Below are positions 16,529 through 25,126 of a DNA stretch of 40,560 nt, one piece after another. Each line of letters opens with the position of its first letter. Positions within the stretch are counted from its first letter, which is position 1. The notes beneath the pieces are model-generated. The model had not been told where the DNA came from, ran no database searches, and saw only the letters and a program-made list of their open reading frames with translations. The translations under genes were made by a program, and so were the position numbers. Source of the stretch: an uncultured Sterolibacterium sp. GTDB taxonomy: Bacteria > Pseudomonadota > Gammaproteobacteria > Burkholderiales > Rhodocyclaceae. The DNA is taken from positions 1 through 40,560 of the forward strand of contig CAIYYX010000066.1 of the NCBI GenBank assembly GCA_903930535.1, given 5' to 3'.

Positions 16529-17425
16529 TCATGATTCCTTTCGGGCTGCGGCGAGTCCTGCCGCAATGTTGGGATAGATAAGGCGCATTTGGAGTTCTTT
16601 CTTCAGGCGGGCGTTGTCGAGCCGGCGCGACTCTGCCATGAACGATAGCACGGCCGGGGATAGCACTTTCTCGGCTTCGCAGCGGGAAACGCGGGGCGGG
16701 CGCGGCAGAGAGAAGGCGTCGGCGACGGCGTCGAACCAGTCGGCCATGCGCAAGGTGGAGTCGTCGCTGACATGGTAGGCACGGTTGGGACGGCCGCGGC
16801 GCAGTGCCGTGACGCTGGCGCGCGCCAGGTCGTCGGCGTGGATATGGTTGGTGTAGACGTCATCAACCTGATTAAGCACCGGATCGTTGCGGCGGATGCG
16901 CTCGAGCGGCAGCCGTTCCGCGGCGTAGATGCCGGGTGCGCGCAGGATGGATACGGCCGGAGCGCCGGGTGTCCTGCCCCAGCGCCGCAGTTGCGCCTCG
17001 GCATCGACGCGGCGCTTCGCCCGCGCGGATCTGGGCTGGGCAGGGTGCGTCTCTGCTATTACGGCGCCGCCGCAGTCCCCGTAGATGCCACTGGTGCTGA
17101 TGTAGATGAGCCGGCGTGGTAGAATTTTTCCGCGTTGGAGTGCGGCGATCAAGTGCCGGGTGCGCGGGTCGAAGGCGGCAGAGAGTTTGCCAGAGTCCGG
17201 CGGCGGCGCGAAATGCAGCACCAGGTTGGCCAGGCCGGCAAGCCGGCGCAGGGTTTCGGGACGATCCAGATCGCCATAAATCCGCGTGACGCCGAAACGG
17301 GAAAGCTCGGCGGAGAGCGTCGCGTCGGTTTTACGCAGCAGCGCATAGACGCGATAGCGCCGCGTCAGCAGGGGCAATGTACGGCGCGCCACGTCGCCGC
17401 AACCGACAATCAATAATCTTTGCAT
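16529..17425 (-). CDS. NAD(P)-dependent epimerase/dehydratase family protein
   Basis: A 298-residue extended SDR-fold protein of the YeeZ/GalE type. The nucleotide-binding start reads RLLIVGCGDVARR rather than the classic GxxGxxG, as in the atypical YeeZ-like group. It also has YISTSGIYGDCGG with the Tyr/Ser pair, SILRAPGIYAAERLPLERI and YTNHIHADDLARA. The substrate is not known. It heads a minus-strand unit with hemJ and the rlmL-like gene. ATG 17425 diverges from the reductase gene at 17440, leaving only 14 bases between start codons, so promoters must lie inside the opposing genes. Confidence 0.88.
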   Translation of the reverse strand: MQRLLIVGCGDVARRTLPLLTRRYRVYALLRKTDATLSAELSRFGVTRIYGDLDRPETLRRLAGLANLVLHFAPPPDSGKLSAAFDPRTRHLIAALQRGKILPRRLIYISTSGIYGDCGGAVIAETHPAQPRSARAKRRVDAEAQLRRWGRTPGAPAVSILRAPGIYAAERLPLERIRRNDPVLNQVDDVYTNHIHADDLARASVTALRRGRPNRAYHVSDDSTLRMADWFDAVADAFSLPRPPRVSRCEAEKVLSPAVLSFMAESRRLDNARLKKELQMRLIYPNIAAGLAAARKES

Positions 17426-17439
17426 CCGGCGATTATCTC

Positions 17440-18459
17440 ATGCCCTTCCAGATCACCATCCAGCCCAGCGGCCACAATTGCACGGCGGCAGAAGGCATGC
17501 CCATTCTGCGCGCCGCCCTCGACGCCGGCCTCATCCTGCCCTATGGCTGCCGTAACGGCGCCTGCGGCGCCTGCAAGGGCCGCGTGATTTCAGGGAAGAT
17601 CGACTACGGTTTCGCAGAGGCGAGCGCCCTGAGCGAAGAGGACAAGGCCGCAGGCCTGGCGCTTTTCTGCTGCGCCAAGCCGCTCACTGACCTCGTCATA
17701 GAATGCCGCGAACTCGCGGCGGACAGCGATTTCCCGGTCAGGACACTGCCGGCGCGGGTGCAGAAGCTGGAAAGGCTGGCGCCTGACGTGATGGTGATAT
17801 CCCTCAAGTTGCCGGTCAACGAACGCCTGCTATTTCTCGCCGGCCAGTACATAGAGATCCTGCTGAAGGACGGCAAGCGCCGCGCCTTCTCGCTGGCCAA
17901 TGCGCCGCAAGACGATGAACTGCTGCAGCTTCATGTCCGGCTGGTTCCCGGCGGTCAATTCACGGAGCATGTCTTCGGAACCATGAAGGAGCGAGACATC
18001 CTGCGCTTCGAGGGGCCGCACGGCGGCTTTTTCCTGCGCGAGGGATCGGCCAAGCCGATCATTCTGCTCGCCGGCGGCACAGGCTTCGCGCCTGTCAAGA
18101 GCATCATCGAACATGCGCTCCACAACCGGATGGAGCGGCAGATAACGCTTTACTGGGGTGCGCGTGACCGCTCCGGCCTGTATCTCCCCGATCTGCCCGT
18201 GCAATGGGCCGCTGACCATCCGCACTTCCGTTATGTGCCGGTGCTGGAGCAAGGCTACACGGAGGGAGAACGTCATGGCCTGGTTCATCTGGCGGTGCTG
18301 GAAGATTTCCCTGATCTCTCCGACCACCAAGTCTATGCCTGCGGAGCGCCGTTGATGATAGATGCGGCAAGGCGCGACTTCGTCTCCCACGGCCTGGAGG
18401 AGGATGAGTTCTTCGCCGATGCCTTCTCCTTCGCAGCCGACTCCAAGGCCTCGACATGA
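17440..18459 (+). CDS. 2Fe-2S ferredoxin-type NAD(P)H reductase (AscD/RfbI-like)
   Basis: This 339-residue flavoprotein has an N-terminal plant-type 2Fe-2S domain (ligands C37, C42, C45 in YGCRNGACGACKG, and C77 or C78 in FCCAKP), then an FAD-binding domain with RAFSLANAP, and a C-terminal NAD-binding domain with ILLAGGTGFAPVKSI and VYACGAPLMIDAAR. It resembles CDP-6-deoxy-delta-3,4-glucoseen reductases and the reductase parts of ring-hydroxylating oxygenases. No deoxysugar or oxygenase genes are nearby, so the electron acceptor is unknown. In many betaproteobacteria this gene is an orphan like this one. ATG 17440 is the family start. The stop overlaps the next gene by four bases. Confidence 0.9.
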   Translation: MPFQITIQPSGHNCTAAEGMPILRAALDAGLILPYGCRNGACGACKGRVISGKIDYGFAEASALSEEDKAAGLALFCCAKPLTDLVIECRELAADSDFPVRTLPARVQKLERLAPDVMVISLKLPVNERLLFLAGQYIEILLKDGKRRAFSLANAPQDDELLQLHVRLVPGGQFTEHVFGTMKERDILRFEGPHGGFFLREGSAKPIILLAGGTGFAPVKSIIEHALHNRMERQITLYWGARDRSGLYLPDLPVQWAADHPHFRYVPVLEQGYTEGERHGLVHLAVLEDFPDLSDHQVYACGAPLMIDAARRDFVSHGLEEDEFFADAFSFAADSKAST

Positions 18460-19592
18460 GCGAGCCGGTATTCATCCAACGCGAGCCTGTGGTCAACAGG
18501 CAAAAGGCGATCACGGCTTCACGTCTGATCGTGCATGCGAAGAGCTGCGTTGCCGCGGCGGCGGCGCTGAATGATATTGCCGATGTCTGGCCCGATGCCA
18601 GGAGCGTGCTGGTCAGCCTGGACGGCATCATGCCCGACGAAGGGCTTTTGGCCTGGCGCCCGCCTGCGAATGCAATGCTGGAAATCCCTGCGGCTGCTCT
18701 CCTGGAGCCGGCCATGCAGGCGCTGATCAATCGGCTGAATGAAGCCGGGTTGCCGTTGTGCCTTGACGGTTATGGCCCCGATATCGAGCCGTCTGTTGCG
18801 GCGCAGTTCCGCTTTCTGCTCGCCGACGTCAGCATTTATCCTGGCGCCAAGGCGCCCGGTCTGATGCTGGCCAAGGGACTCATCGACAATGATGAATTCG
18901 ATGCGGCAGTGAGAAACGGCTATTCAGGTGCGACAGGCTGGTTCTTCCTCCATGGCGTGCCGGTGACCAACCGGCTCAATCCGGCCCATGCCCAGATCGT
19001 GCGCATGCTCAACCTGGTTCGCCGCAATGCCGATGTCAGGGAGATCGAGGAGGCACTGAAGAAAGACGTGACGCTCTCCTTCAAGCTGCTGCGCTTCATC
19101 AACTCGGTCGGCTTTGGCCTCTCCTGCGAGATCCAGTCCTTCCATCACGCCGTCACCATCTTGGGCTATGACAGGCTCAACAAATGGCTGTCGCTGCTCC
19201 TGGTCACGGCCAGCAAGGATGCGGCAGCGCCGGCGCTGATGCAGACGGCGATCGCACGCGGCCGTTTCATGGAACTGATAGGGCAGAGCGTCTTCGATGG
19301 CACAACGCTAGACAATCTTTTCATCACCGGCACTTTTTCTCTGCTCGACATCCTGCTCGGCGCACATATGAAAACGGCGCTGGAACAGATGCATCTTCCT
19401 CAGGTCATCAATGACGCGCTCTTGAAGCGCGAAGGGGCATTTGCACCCTTCCTGGAGTTGGCCCTGGCCTGCGAGTCGGACGATATTGAGCTGCTTGCGG
19501 ATCGGGCCGCCGCCCTCGACCTTGATGCAATGGCGATCAACCACGCCCAGGCCGAGGCGCTGCGCTTCGCCGACTCTCTGCAGTTCAATTGA
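18456..19592 (+). CDS. HDOD domain protein (EAL-HDOD/YuxH-like)
   Basis: A 378-residue signalling protein. The first 150 or so residues resemble an EAL domain in outline (IQREPVVNRQKAITASRLIV at the start, LCLDGYGPDIEP, FLLADVSIYP) but lack the EAL motif and the acidic metal ligands, so c-di-GMP hydrolysis is unlikely. Residues of about 165-355 form an HDOD domain (LNLVRRNADVREIEEALKKD, LSFKLLRFINSV, FHHAVTILGYDRLNKWLSLL). HDOD proteins serve as regulatory output or scaffold modules. The ATG overlaps the stop of the Fe-S reductase gene (ATGA), meaning the two are made together. That link is unusual and unexplained. Confidence 0.88.
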   Translation: MSEPVFIQREPVVNRQKAITASRLIVHAKSCVAAAAALNDIADVWPDARSVLVSLDGIMPDEGLLAWRPPANAMLEIPAAALLEPAMQALINRLNEAGLPLCLDGYGPDIEPSVAAQFRFLLADVSIYPGAKAPGLMLAKGLIDNDEFDAAVRNGYSGATGWFFLHGVPVTNRLNPAHAQIVRMLNLVRRNADVREIEEALKKDVTLSFKLLRFINSVGFGLSCEIQSFHHAVTILGYDRLNKWLSLLLVTASKDAAAPALMQTAIARGRFMELIGQSVFDGTTLDNLFITGTFSLLDILLGAHMKTALEQMHLPQVINDALLKREGAFAPFLELALACESDDIELLADRAAALDLDAMAINHAQAEALRFADSLQFN

Positions 19593-19597
19593 AAGAC

Positions 19598-20299
19598 CTA
19601 CTCGCCGAGATAAGCCTGGCGCACGCGCGGGTCGGCGAGCAGATTTGCTGCGGAATCGGCCAAGGTGATGCGCCCGCCCTCCATGACATAGCCTCGGCTC
19701 GCCGTCTCCAGCGCCAGCTTGGCATTCTGCTCGACCAGGAGAATGGTCACCCCTGAAGCGGCGACGGCCTGGATGGTCTCGAACACCTTCTGCACCATCA
19801 GGGGTGCTAACCCCATGGAAGGCTCGTCCAGCAGCAGGAAAGAAGGCCGGCCAAGCAGGGCGCGGCCCAGCGCCAGCATCTGCTGCTCGCCCCCCGAGAG
19901 CGTGCCGGCGAGTTGCTTGTTCCTCTCCTTCAGGCGCGGCAGCATTTCATAAACGCGCGCGAGGTCGCCATCGATCTGGGCATCGCCCCTGCGGCTATAG
20001 GCGCCCATCGCCAGGTTCTCGGCGACCGACAATCTGGCGAACACGCCGCGACCTTCCGGCACCATGCCTAAGCCCTGGCCTATGAGCCGGTGCGATGGAA
20101 CGGCGGCGATCTCCTCGCCGCAGAAGCGGATGCTGCCCGCGGAGGGCAGCATCCGCGCCAGGGCTTTCAGCGTGCTGGTTTTGCCGGCGCCGTTTGCGCC
20201 AATCAGCGCAACCATCTCGCCTTTTTCGACGGCGAAGCTGATGCCTTTGACCGCGGCAATGCCGCCGTAATACACCTCTAGATTGATTACCTCGAGCAT
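19598..20299 (-). CDS. livF: Branched-chain amino acid ABC transporter ATP-binding protein LivF
   Basis: This 233-residue ABC ATPase has Walker A GANGAGKTS, the LSGGEQQMLALGRAL signature, Walker B SFLLLDEPSMGLAP and the switch His in LLVEQNA form typical of LivF. ATG 20299 is chosen from the family start LEVINLEVYYGG, with AAGG upstream; the open frame to 20428 is non-homologous. It is the last gene of the five-gene transport unit, 40 bases after livG. Substrate may be a branched-chain amino acid, a related amide, or an aromatic or aliphatic acid, since this family is broad. Confidence 0.95.
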   Translation of the reverse strand: MLEVINLEVYYGGIAAVKGISFAVEKGEMVALIGANGAGKTSTLKALARMLPSAGSIRFCGEEIAAVPSHRLIGQGLGMVPEGRGVFARLSVAENLAMGAYSRRGDAQIDGDLARVYEMLPRLKERNKQLAGTLSGGEQQMLALGRALLGRPSFLLLDEPSMGLAPLMVQKVFETIQAVAASGVTILLVEQNAKLALETASRGYVMEGGRITLADSAANLLADPRVRQAYLGE

Positions 20300-20339
20300 T
20301 GGAGGACCTTTCCCCCCGACCCTCTCCCCGGCGGCGGGG

Positions 20340-21107
20340 CTATGCAACTGCGCCCCCGAGATAGGCTTCGATGACTTTCGGGTCGCGCCGCACTTTTTCC
20401 GGCACGTCCTCGGCGATTTTCTCGCCATAGTCGAGTACGACGACGCGGTCGCACAAACCCATCACCAGCTTCACGTCATGCTCGATCAGGAGCACGGTCA
20501 GGCCGTCATTCTTCAACCCTTCTATCAATAGCCGCAAGGCGCCGGTCTCGGTGGCATTCATGCCTGCGGCCGGCTCGTCCAGCGCCAGCAATTTGGGTTC
20601 CATGGCCAGAGCCCGGGCGATTTCCAGGCGGCGCTGATCGCCGTAGGACAGATGTCGGGCGAGAGCGTTTGCGTGGTCTGCGATGCCGACATAATGCAGC
20701 AGTTCGACAGCGCGCCGCTCTATCGCCGCTTCCTCGCTTCTCGTCCCGGCATTCTTCAGCACCGCGCCGATGACGCCTGCTCTGCTTTTCAGGTGCCGGC
20801 CGACCATGACGTTTTCCAAGGCCGTCATGTTGGCGAACAGCCTGATGTTCTGGAAGGTGCGGGCGATGCCGGCAGCAGCCACGAGGTGGGGCGCTGCGAT
20901 GTCGAGGGGCTGGCCATCGAAGCTGAAGCCGCCGCCGTCGGCAGCATAGAGACCGGTCAGGACATTGAAGAAGGTGGTCTTGCCTGCACCATTCGGACCG
21001 ATCAGCCCATAGATCTCCCCCTGCCTGATGGTCAGCGACACATCGCGCAGGGCCTGAACCCCGCCGAAGCTCTTGTTGATCCCTACTGCTTCCAATAAGA
21101 CGTTCAT
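20340..21107 (-). CDS. livG: Branched-chain amino acid ABC transporter ATP-binding protein LivG
   Basis: A 255-residue ABC ATPase with Walker A GPNGAGKTTFFN, the LivG-type insertion RTFQNIRLFANMTALENVMVG, signature LSYGDQRRLEIARAL, and Walker B LLALDEPAAGMN followed by LLIEHDVKLVMGL. ATG 21107 overlaps the livM stop by four bases (ATGA) and matches the family start LLEAVGINKSFGGV. It pairs with LivF to power the LivH/LivM permease. Confidence 0.96.
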   Translation of the reverse strand: MNVLLEAVGINKSFGGVQALRDVSLTIRQGEIYGLIGPNGAGKTTFFNVLTGLYAADGGGFSFDGQPLDIAAPHLVAAAGIARTFQNIRLFANMTALENVMVGRHLKSRAGVIGAVLKNAGTRSEEAAIERRAVELLHYVGIADHANALARHLSYGDQRRLEIARALAMEPKLLALDEPAAGMNATETGALRLLIEGLKNDGLTVLLIEHDVKLVMGLCDRVVVLDYGEKIAEDVPEKVRRDPKVIEAYLGGAVA

Positions 21108-22153
21108 GCCGAGAGCTCGCGTTTCCGCGTCGCCGAAGGCCAAAGCCCTGCCGGACGGTAGAGCATCACCAGTATCAGCGTCAGGCCGAAGAGCAGCATG
21201 CGCAGCGACTCGGGATCGATGAGCACCTTGCCGAACAGCAATTTCTGCACGGGTGCGGCGCCGTGACGCAGCACTTCGGGCAGAACGGCGAGGAGCAGGC
21301 CGCCGAGAATGACGCCGGGAATATGGCCCATGCCGCCCAGCACCACCATGCACAGCACCATGACGGATTCCATCAGGCTGAAGCTCTCGGGCGAGACGAA
21401 TTCCTGGAAACCGGCAAACAGTCCGCCGGCGACGCCGCCGAAGGAGGCGCCCATGGCGAATGCCAGAAGCTTCACGTTGCGAACGTTGATGCCGCAGGTC
21501 TTGGCGGCAACCTCGTCTTCGCGTATCGCCACCCAGGCGCGACCGATGCGCGAGTCTTCCAGCCGCAGGGAAATGAAAATGATGACCAGAGCCAGCAGCA
21601 CGAACAGGTAGTAATAGAGATAGACGCCCGGCAGGGCCAGCCCCAGGAACTCCAGCGGCTTGGAGAGCGGTACGCCGGCAATGCTTATGGGATCGATGCG
21701 GGCGATGCCTTGTGGCCCGTTGGTGATGTTCACCGGAGAATTGAGGTTGTTCAGGAATATCCTGACGATCTCGCCGAAGCCGAGCGTGACGATGGCCAGA
21801 TAGTCGCCGCGCAATCTCAGCGTCGGCGCACCCAGGAGAATGCCGAAAAGCCCCGAGACCAGCGCTCCCAGAGGCAGTATCGCCCAGGTCGGCCAGTGCA
21901 ATCCGAAGTGCGGGCTGGCGAGCAGGGCATAGAGGTAGGCGCCGATGGCATAGAAGGCGATGTAGCCCAGATCGAGAAGCCCTGCGAACCCGACCACGAT
22001 GTTAAGGCCCAAGGCCAGCATGATGTAGAGCAGTGCGAAGTCGAGCACCCTCACCCAGGCATTGCCCATTCCCAGGCCCACTGCGAAGGGGAGCGCTGCG
22101 AGCACCAGCGCGATCAGGACGATGCCTTGCCAGGGTTTGGCATGGGTGTTCAT
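21104..22153 (-). CDS. livM: Branched-chain amino acid ABC transporter permease LivM
   Basis: A 349-residue inner-membrane permease with about nine to ten hydrophobic segments. Family marks are YIMLALGLNIVVGFAGLLDLGYIAFYAIGAY (read in parts at about residues 43-73), TLRLRGDYLAIVTLGFGEI, and the EAA-like loop RAWVAIREDEVAAKTCGINV. It overlaps livH and livG by four bases on either side, so stoichiometric translation is expected. Confidence 0.95.
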   Translation of the reverse strand: MNTHAKPWQGIVLIALVLAALPFAVGLGMGNAWVRVLDFALLYIMLALGLNIVVGFAGLLDLGYIAFYAIGAYLYALLASPHFGLHWPTWAILPLGALVSGLFGILLGAPTLRLRGDYLAIVTLGFGEIVRIFLNNLNSPVNITNGPQGIARIDPISIAGVPLSKPLEFLGLALPGVYLYYYLFVLLALVIIFISLRLEDSRIGRAWVAIREDEVAAKTCGINVRNVKLLAFAMGASFGGVAGGLFAGFQEFVSPESFSLMESVMVLCMVVLGGMGHIPGVILGGLLLAVLPEVLRHGAAPVQKLLFGKVLIDPESLRMLLFGLTLILVMLYRPAGLWPSATRKRELSA

Positions 22154-23073
22154 GCCCTCTCCGACACCTTCTCGCCCATCAGTCCGGACGGGCGGAAAAT
22201 CAGCACGACGATGAGCACGAAGAAGGCGAACACATCCTGATAGTCGCTGCCCATGAAGCCGCCGGTGAGGTCGCCGATATAGCCTGCCCCCAGCGATTCG
22301 ATGATGCCCAGCAGAATGCCGCCCAGCATCGCTCCGGCGAGGTTGCCAATGCCGCCCAGCACCGCCGCGGTGAATGCCTTCAAGCCGAGGATGAAGCCCA
22401 TATTGTAGTGGGCGATGCCGTAGTTGGCAGCCACCATGACGCCTGCCACCGCCGCCAAAGCCGAGCCGATGACGAAGGTGAGAGAGATGATGCGGTTGGC
22501 GTCGACGCCCATCAGGCCTGCGATCTGCGGGTTCTCGGCGGTGGCGCGCATGGCGCGGCCGAGCCGGGTGACGTTTACCAGAAGCAAGAGGCCCACCATC
22601 ATTGCGCCTGCTACGATGACGATGATGATCTGCAGATCGGTGATTTGCGCGCCGCCGAACTCGCGGACAGTCGCGGGCATCAGCGGCGGGAAGGAATGGT
22701 AGTTGCGCCCCCAGATAATCATTGCCAGTTGCTGCAGGACGATGGACACGCCGATCGCCGTGATCAGGGGGGCGAGCCGCGGCGCGTTTCTGAGCGGCCG
22801 GTAGGCGATGCGCTCGATGCAGAAGCCGAGCAGCATGGCCACAGGAATCGCCACGGCAATGCCTCCCAGCACGGCCAGGGGGCCGGGCAGGCCGGCGGCC
22901 GCGAGCGGCTTGATGACGGCCAATGCCGTCAGCGCACCTATCATCACCACCTCGCCGTGGGCGAAATTGACCAGGCCCATGATGCCGTACACCATCGTAT
23001 AGCCGAGCGCGACCAGGGCGTAGATGCTGCCCAGCGTCAGGCCGTTGAAAATCTGCTGGAGGAAGGTGTCCAT
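22150..23073 (-). CDS. livH: Branched-chain amino acid ABC transporter permease LivH
   Basis: A 307-residue inner-membrane permease with about eight hydrophobic segments. Start NGLTLGSIYALVALGYTMVYG, then GLVNFAHGEVVMIGA, the loop RLGRAMRATAENPQIAGLMG, and KAFTAAVLGGIGNLAGAMLGG are typical of LivH. It begins 58 bases after the binding-protein gene, and the hairpin at 23089-23112 lies in that gap. The partner LivM follows with a four-base overlap. Confidence 0.95.
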   Translation of the reverse strand: MDTFLQQIFNGLTLGSIYALVALGYTMVYGIMGLVNFAHGEVVMIGALTALAVIKPLAAAGLPGPLAVLGGIAVAIPVAMLLGFCIERIAYRPLRNAPRLAPLITAIGVSIVLQQLAMIIWGRNYHSFPPLMPATVREFGGAQITDLQIIIVIVAGAMMVGLLLLVNVTRLGRAMRATAENPQIAGLMGVDANRIISLTFVIGSALAAVAGVMVAANYGIAHYNMGFILGLKAFTAAVLGGIGNLAGAMLGGILLGIIESLGAGYIGDLTGGFMGSDYQDVFAFFVLIVVLIFRPSGLMGEKVSERA

Positions 23074-23088
23074 GGCCTAATGATAAGG

Positions 23089-23112
23089 AAACGGCACCCG
23101 CAGGTGCCGTTT
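23089..23112 (-). terminator. Hairpin (attenuator/terminator) between livK and livH
   Basis: AAACGGCACC at 23089-23098 and GGTGCCGTTT at 23103-23112 form a perfect 10-base-pair stem with a 4-base loop. On the minus strand it is followed by CCTTATCATT, only moderately T-rich, so it may act as a leaky terminator or a 3' stabiliser. Either would leave more binding-protein mRNA than permease mRNA, as is common for ABC importers. Confidence 0.75.
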
Positions 23113-23131
23113 CTTCTATCTTCGCTGTCGT

Positions 23132-24448
23132 TTATTTCTTTTCTACAGGAGCGGCCTTAGCCGCGGAAGCGGCTGCCGGAACTGTCGTAGCCGCAGGAGG
23201 AACGGCAGCCGCGGCAGCGGCGGGTGCAGCCGGAGGTACGGCAGCAGTCGCAGCAACCGGAGCCTCTGCAGGGGCCGCGCCTATGGTTTCCAGCGGCTCC
23301 TTCATTCCCGCCTTGAACTGGTAGAGCGTCACCGCGCCGTCCTTGATGTCGCCCTTGTCGTCGAAGCTGATTCTGGAGGTGACGCCGGCGTAGGAAGTCT
23401 TGGGCAACTCCGCCAGATACTTTGCCGCCTCGACGGAATTGGCCCGCTTCATGGCGTCTATCATCACCATTACCGCGTCATAGACATAGGGCGCATAAAG
23501 CTGGATATCGGTGTTGAACTTGGCCTTGTAGCGGTCCTTGAAGGAAATCCCGCCCGGCATTTTTTCCAGGGGCACGCCTGGCAGGGAACAGTAGTTTCCT
23601 TCGGCGGCTTCGCCGGCAAGCTTGGGAAACTCCGCGGTGCAGCCACCGTCGCCCATCAAGAGCTTGGCCTTGACGCCCAGCTTCTTCATCTGCGCCGCCA
23701 TCGGGCCGGCCTGGGCATCCATGCCGCCGTAGAAAACCAGATCAGGCTTCTTCGACTTGACCTTGGTCAGGATGGCGGCGAAGTCCACCGCCTTGTCGTC
23801 GGTGTGTTCCTCGGCGACGATCTTGACGCCGGCGGCCTCTGCGGCCTTCTTGAACTCCTTGGCCAGACCCTCACCATAGGCCGTCTTGTCGTCGATGATG
23901 GCCATTTTCTTGGCAGCCAACTGCTTGGCGGCATATTCGCCCAGCACCTTGCCCTGCTGCACATCGTTGGCCATGACGCGGTATGCCGTCTTGAAGCCCT
24001 GCAGTGTGTATTGCGGATTGGTCGCCGAAGGGCTGATCTGCGGCAGGCCGGCGTCCGAATAAATCTTCGAGGCGGGAATGGTGGTGCCCGAGTTCAGGTG
24101 GCCGATCACGCCATTGACCTTGGCATCGACGAAGCCCTGCGCCACCAGCGTCCCCTGCTTGGGATCGGCCTGGTCATCGGCAGCCATCAGTTCGAACACG
24201 ATATCGCGGCCGCCAATCTTCGGCTTCTGGGCATTGGCGTCCGCTATGGCCAACTGCGCGCCATTCTCGTTGTCCTTGCCGAGGTGGGCTTGCGGTCCGG
24301 TCAGCGGTGCGGCGTGGCCCAGCTTCACCACCAGCGGTGGCGGCGGCGGTGCCGGTGCTGCGACGGGCGGCGGCGGCGGCGCTTCCTTGCCGCAACTGAT
24401 GAGAATCAGGGCGGAAGAGACGGACAGGGCAAGGCTGGATAGTTTCAT
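23132..24448 (-). CDS. livK: Branched-chain amino acid ABC transporter substrate-binding lipoprotein
   Basis: This 438-residue type I periplasmic binding protein begins with a lipoprotein signal (MKLSSLALSVSSALILISCG, Cys at about residue 19), then a Pro/Ala-rich linker of about 20 residues with runs of five prolines. The LivJ/LivK fold follows (VKLGHAAPLTGPQAHLGKD, GVIGHLNSGTTIPAS, AYGEGLAKEFKKAAEA, YAPYVYDAVMVMIDAM). It ends with an Ala/Pro/Val tail of about 60 residues that is not part of the fold. Linker and tail are unusual; typical members are about 370-390 residues and soluble. ATG 24448 has GGAG eleven bases before it; the open frame upstream is not homologous. Probably the bait for livHMGF. 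Confidence 0.93.
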   Translation of the reverse strand: MKLSSLALSVSSALILISCGKEAPPPPPVAAPAPPPPPLVVKLGHAAPLTGPQAHLGKDNENGAQLAIADANAQKPKIGGRDIVFELMAADDQADPKQGTLVAQGFVDAKVNGVIGHLNSGTTIPASKIYSDAGLPQISPSATNPQYTLQGFKTAYRVMANDVQQGKVLGEYAAKQLAAKKMAIIDDKTAYGEGLAKEFKKAAEAAGVKIVAEEHTDDKAVDFAAILTKVKSKKPDLVFYGGMDAQAGPMAAQMKKLGVKAKLLMGDGGCTAEFPKLAGEAAEGNYCSLPGVPLEKMPGGISFKDRYKAKFNTDIQLYAPYVYDAVMVMIDAMKRANSVEAAKYLAELPKTSYAGVTSRISFDDKGDIKDGAVTLYQFKAGMKEPLETIGAAPAEAPVAATAAVPPAAPAAAAAAVPPAATTVPAAASAAKAAPVEKK

Positions 24449-24486
24449 CGGGAGTCTCCGCAGAAATGAGTCGAAAGGATGCGCCG

Positions 24487-24515
24487 ATTGTTGCGCGCCC
24501 ACCTTGCCTTGTCAA
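24487..24515 (-). promoter_or_regulatory. Sigma-70 promoter of the livK-livHMGF operon
   Basis: On the minus strand, TTGACA (24510-24515) is a perfect -35 and AACAAT (24487-24492) a four-of-six -10, with 17 bases between. The predicted start is near 24480, giving a leader of about 30 bases before ATG 24448. A GGAGtCTCC palindrome at 24450-24458 covers the ribosome binding site. Confidence 0.75.
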
Positions 24516-24546
24516 TCAAGTTACTACTTCTCGCGGAGTTCGGAGA

Positions 24547-24837
24547 CTATCTCCCCAGTCCGGATATTTCCGAAGTAGCCTTGCTCAGCGTTTCCTCCGG
24601 CACACCATTTTCACGGAGTTTTTCTATGAGTTTGACGAGTGCAGATCCTTCCATACGTTCCGTATCCTCACGCAAACCGGCGCCCACATAAGCACGCAGC
24701 AAAGCCTGGTAGCCGGAAAAACCGCGCAAGGGAGCCATCCGTTTCAAGTCCTCCACCGCGTCTTCCGGCATGCGCAGGGTAACGGACACCATCGGCCGAT
24801 TCTTAGCCAGCCTTCGTCTAATGATTTCCATCTTCAT
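24547..24837 (-). CDS. brnA: BrnA-like antitoxin (CopG/ribbon-helix-helix)
   Basis: A 96-residue basic protein encoded after brnT, overlapping it by 20 bases. It starts MKMEIIRRRLAKNRPMVSVTLRMPEDAVEDLKRMA, where MVSVTLRMPEDAVEDLKRMA is a ribbon-helix-helix strand and helix, followed by GFSGYQALLRAYVGAGLRED and a helical C-terminal part ending SKATSEISGLGR. BrnA antitoxins bind BrnT and repress the shared promoter. The frame is open far upstream in the wrong frame for BrnT; ATG 24837 (or 24831) is the sensible start. A palindrome over the promoter is its likely operator. Confidence 0.85.
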   Translation of the reverse strand: MKMEIIRRRLAKNRPMVSVTLRMPEDAVEDLKRMAPLRGFSGYQALLRAYVGAGLREDTERMEGSALVKLIEKLRENGVPEETLSKATSEISGLGR

Positions 24838-25120
24838 AGAGTGCTCTTTCCAGTGGTTCCGCTTTTCTGGCGGAGATGATGCGAATATGGTCTTCCTCGA
24901 ACAACATGAGCACCACAAACAGGACACGAAATTCAAAATCTGCACCCAAGGCTGCGTCCCTCTTCTCTCCTTGGTCCGAAGCGTCGGCGTAGCGGACGAA
25001 AGGATCGAGAAACACTTGGCAGGCTTGTGCGAAAGCAACGCCATGCTTCTCGACGTTCCGCCGTGCCTTGTCAGCATCCCAGCGAAAACAGATGCCGCGA
25101 AACAGGTATTCGATGTCCAG
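24818..25120 (-). CDS. brnT: BrnT family toxin with a CTG start
   Basis: BrnT is a RelE-fold ribonuclease toxin. The frame reads FRWDADKARRNVEKHGVAFA near the N-terminus, then ACQVFLDPFVRYADASD and the C-terminal IRIISARKAEPLERALYE, all BrnT hallmarks (the H of EKHGV and the R of ISARKA). No ATG, GTG or TTG exists between the upstream TAA and the conserved FRWDADKARRN region. The best in-frame start is CTG 25120, giving LDIEYLFRG, as in members that begin MDIE, for 100 residues. The predicted transcription start falls at this codon. It may therefore be a leaderless toxin mRNA, or the ATG may have been lost and the toxin weakened. Confidence 0.8.
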   Translation of the reverse strand: MDIEYLFRGICFRWDADKARRNVEKHGVAFAQACQVFLDPFVRYADASDQGEKRDAALGADFEFRVLFVVLMLFEEDHIRIISARKAEPLERALYEDGNH

Positions 25121-25126
25121 CGGGAA

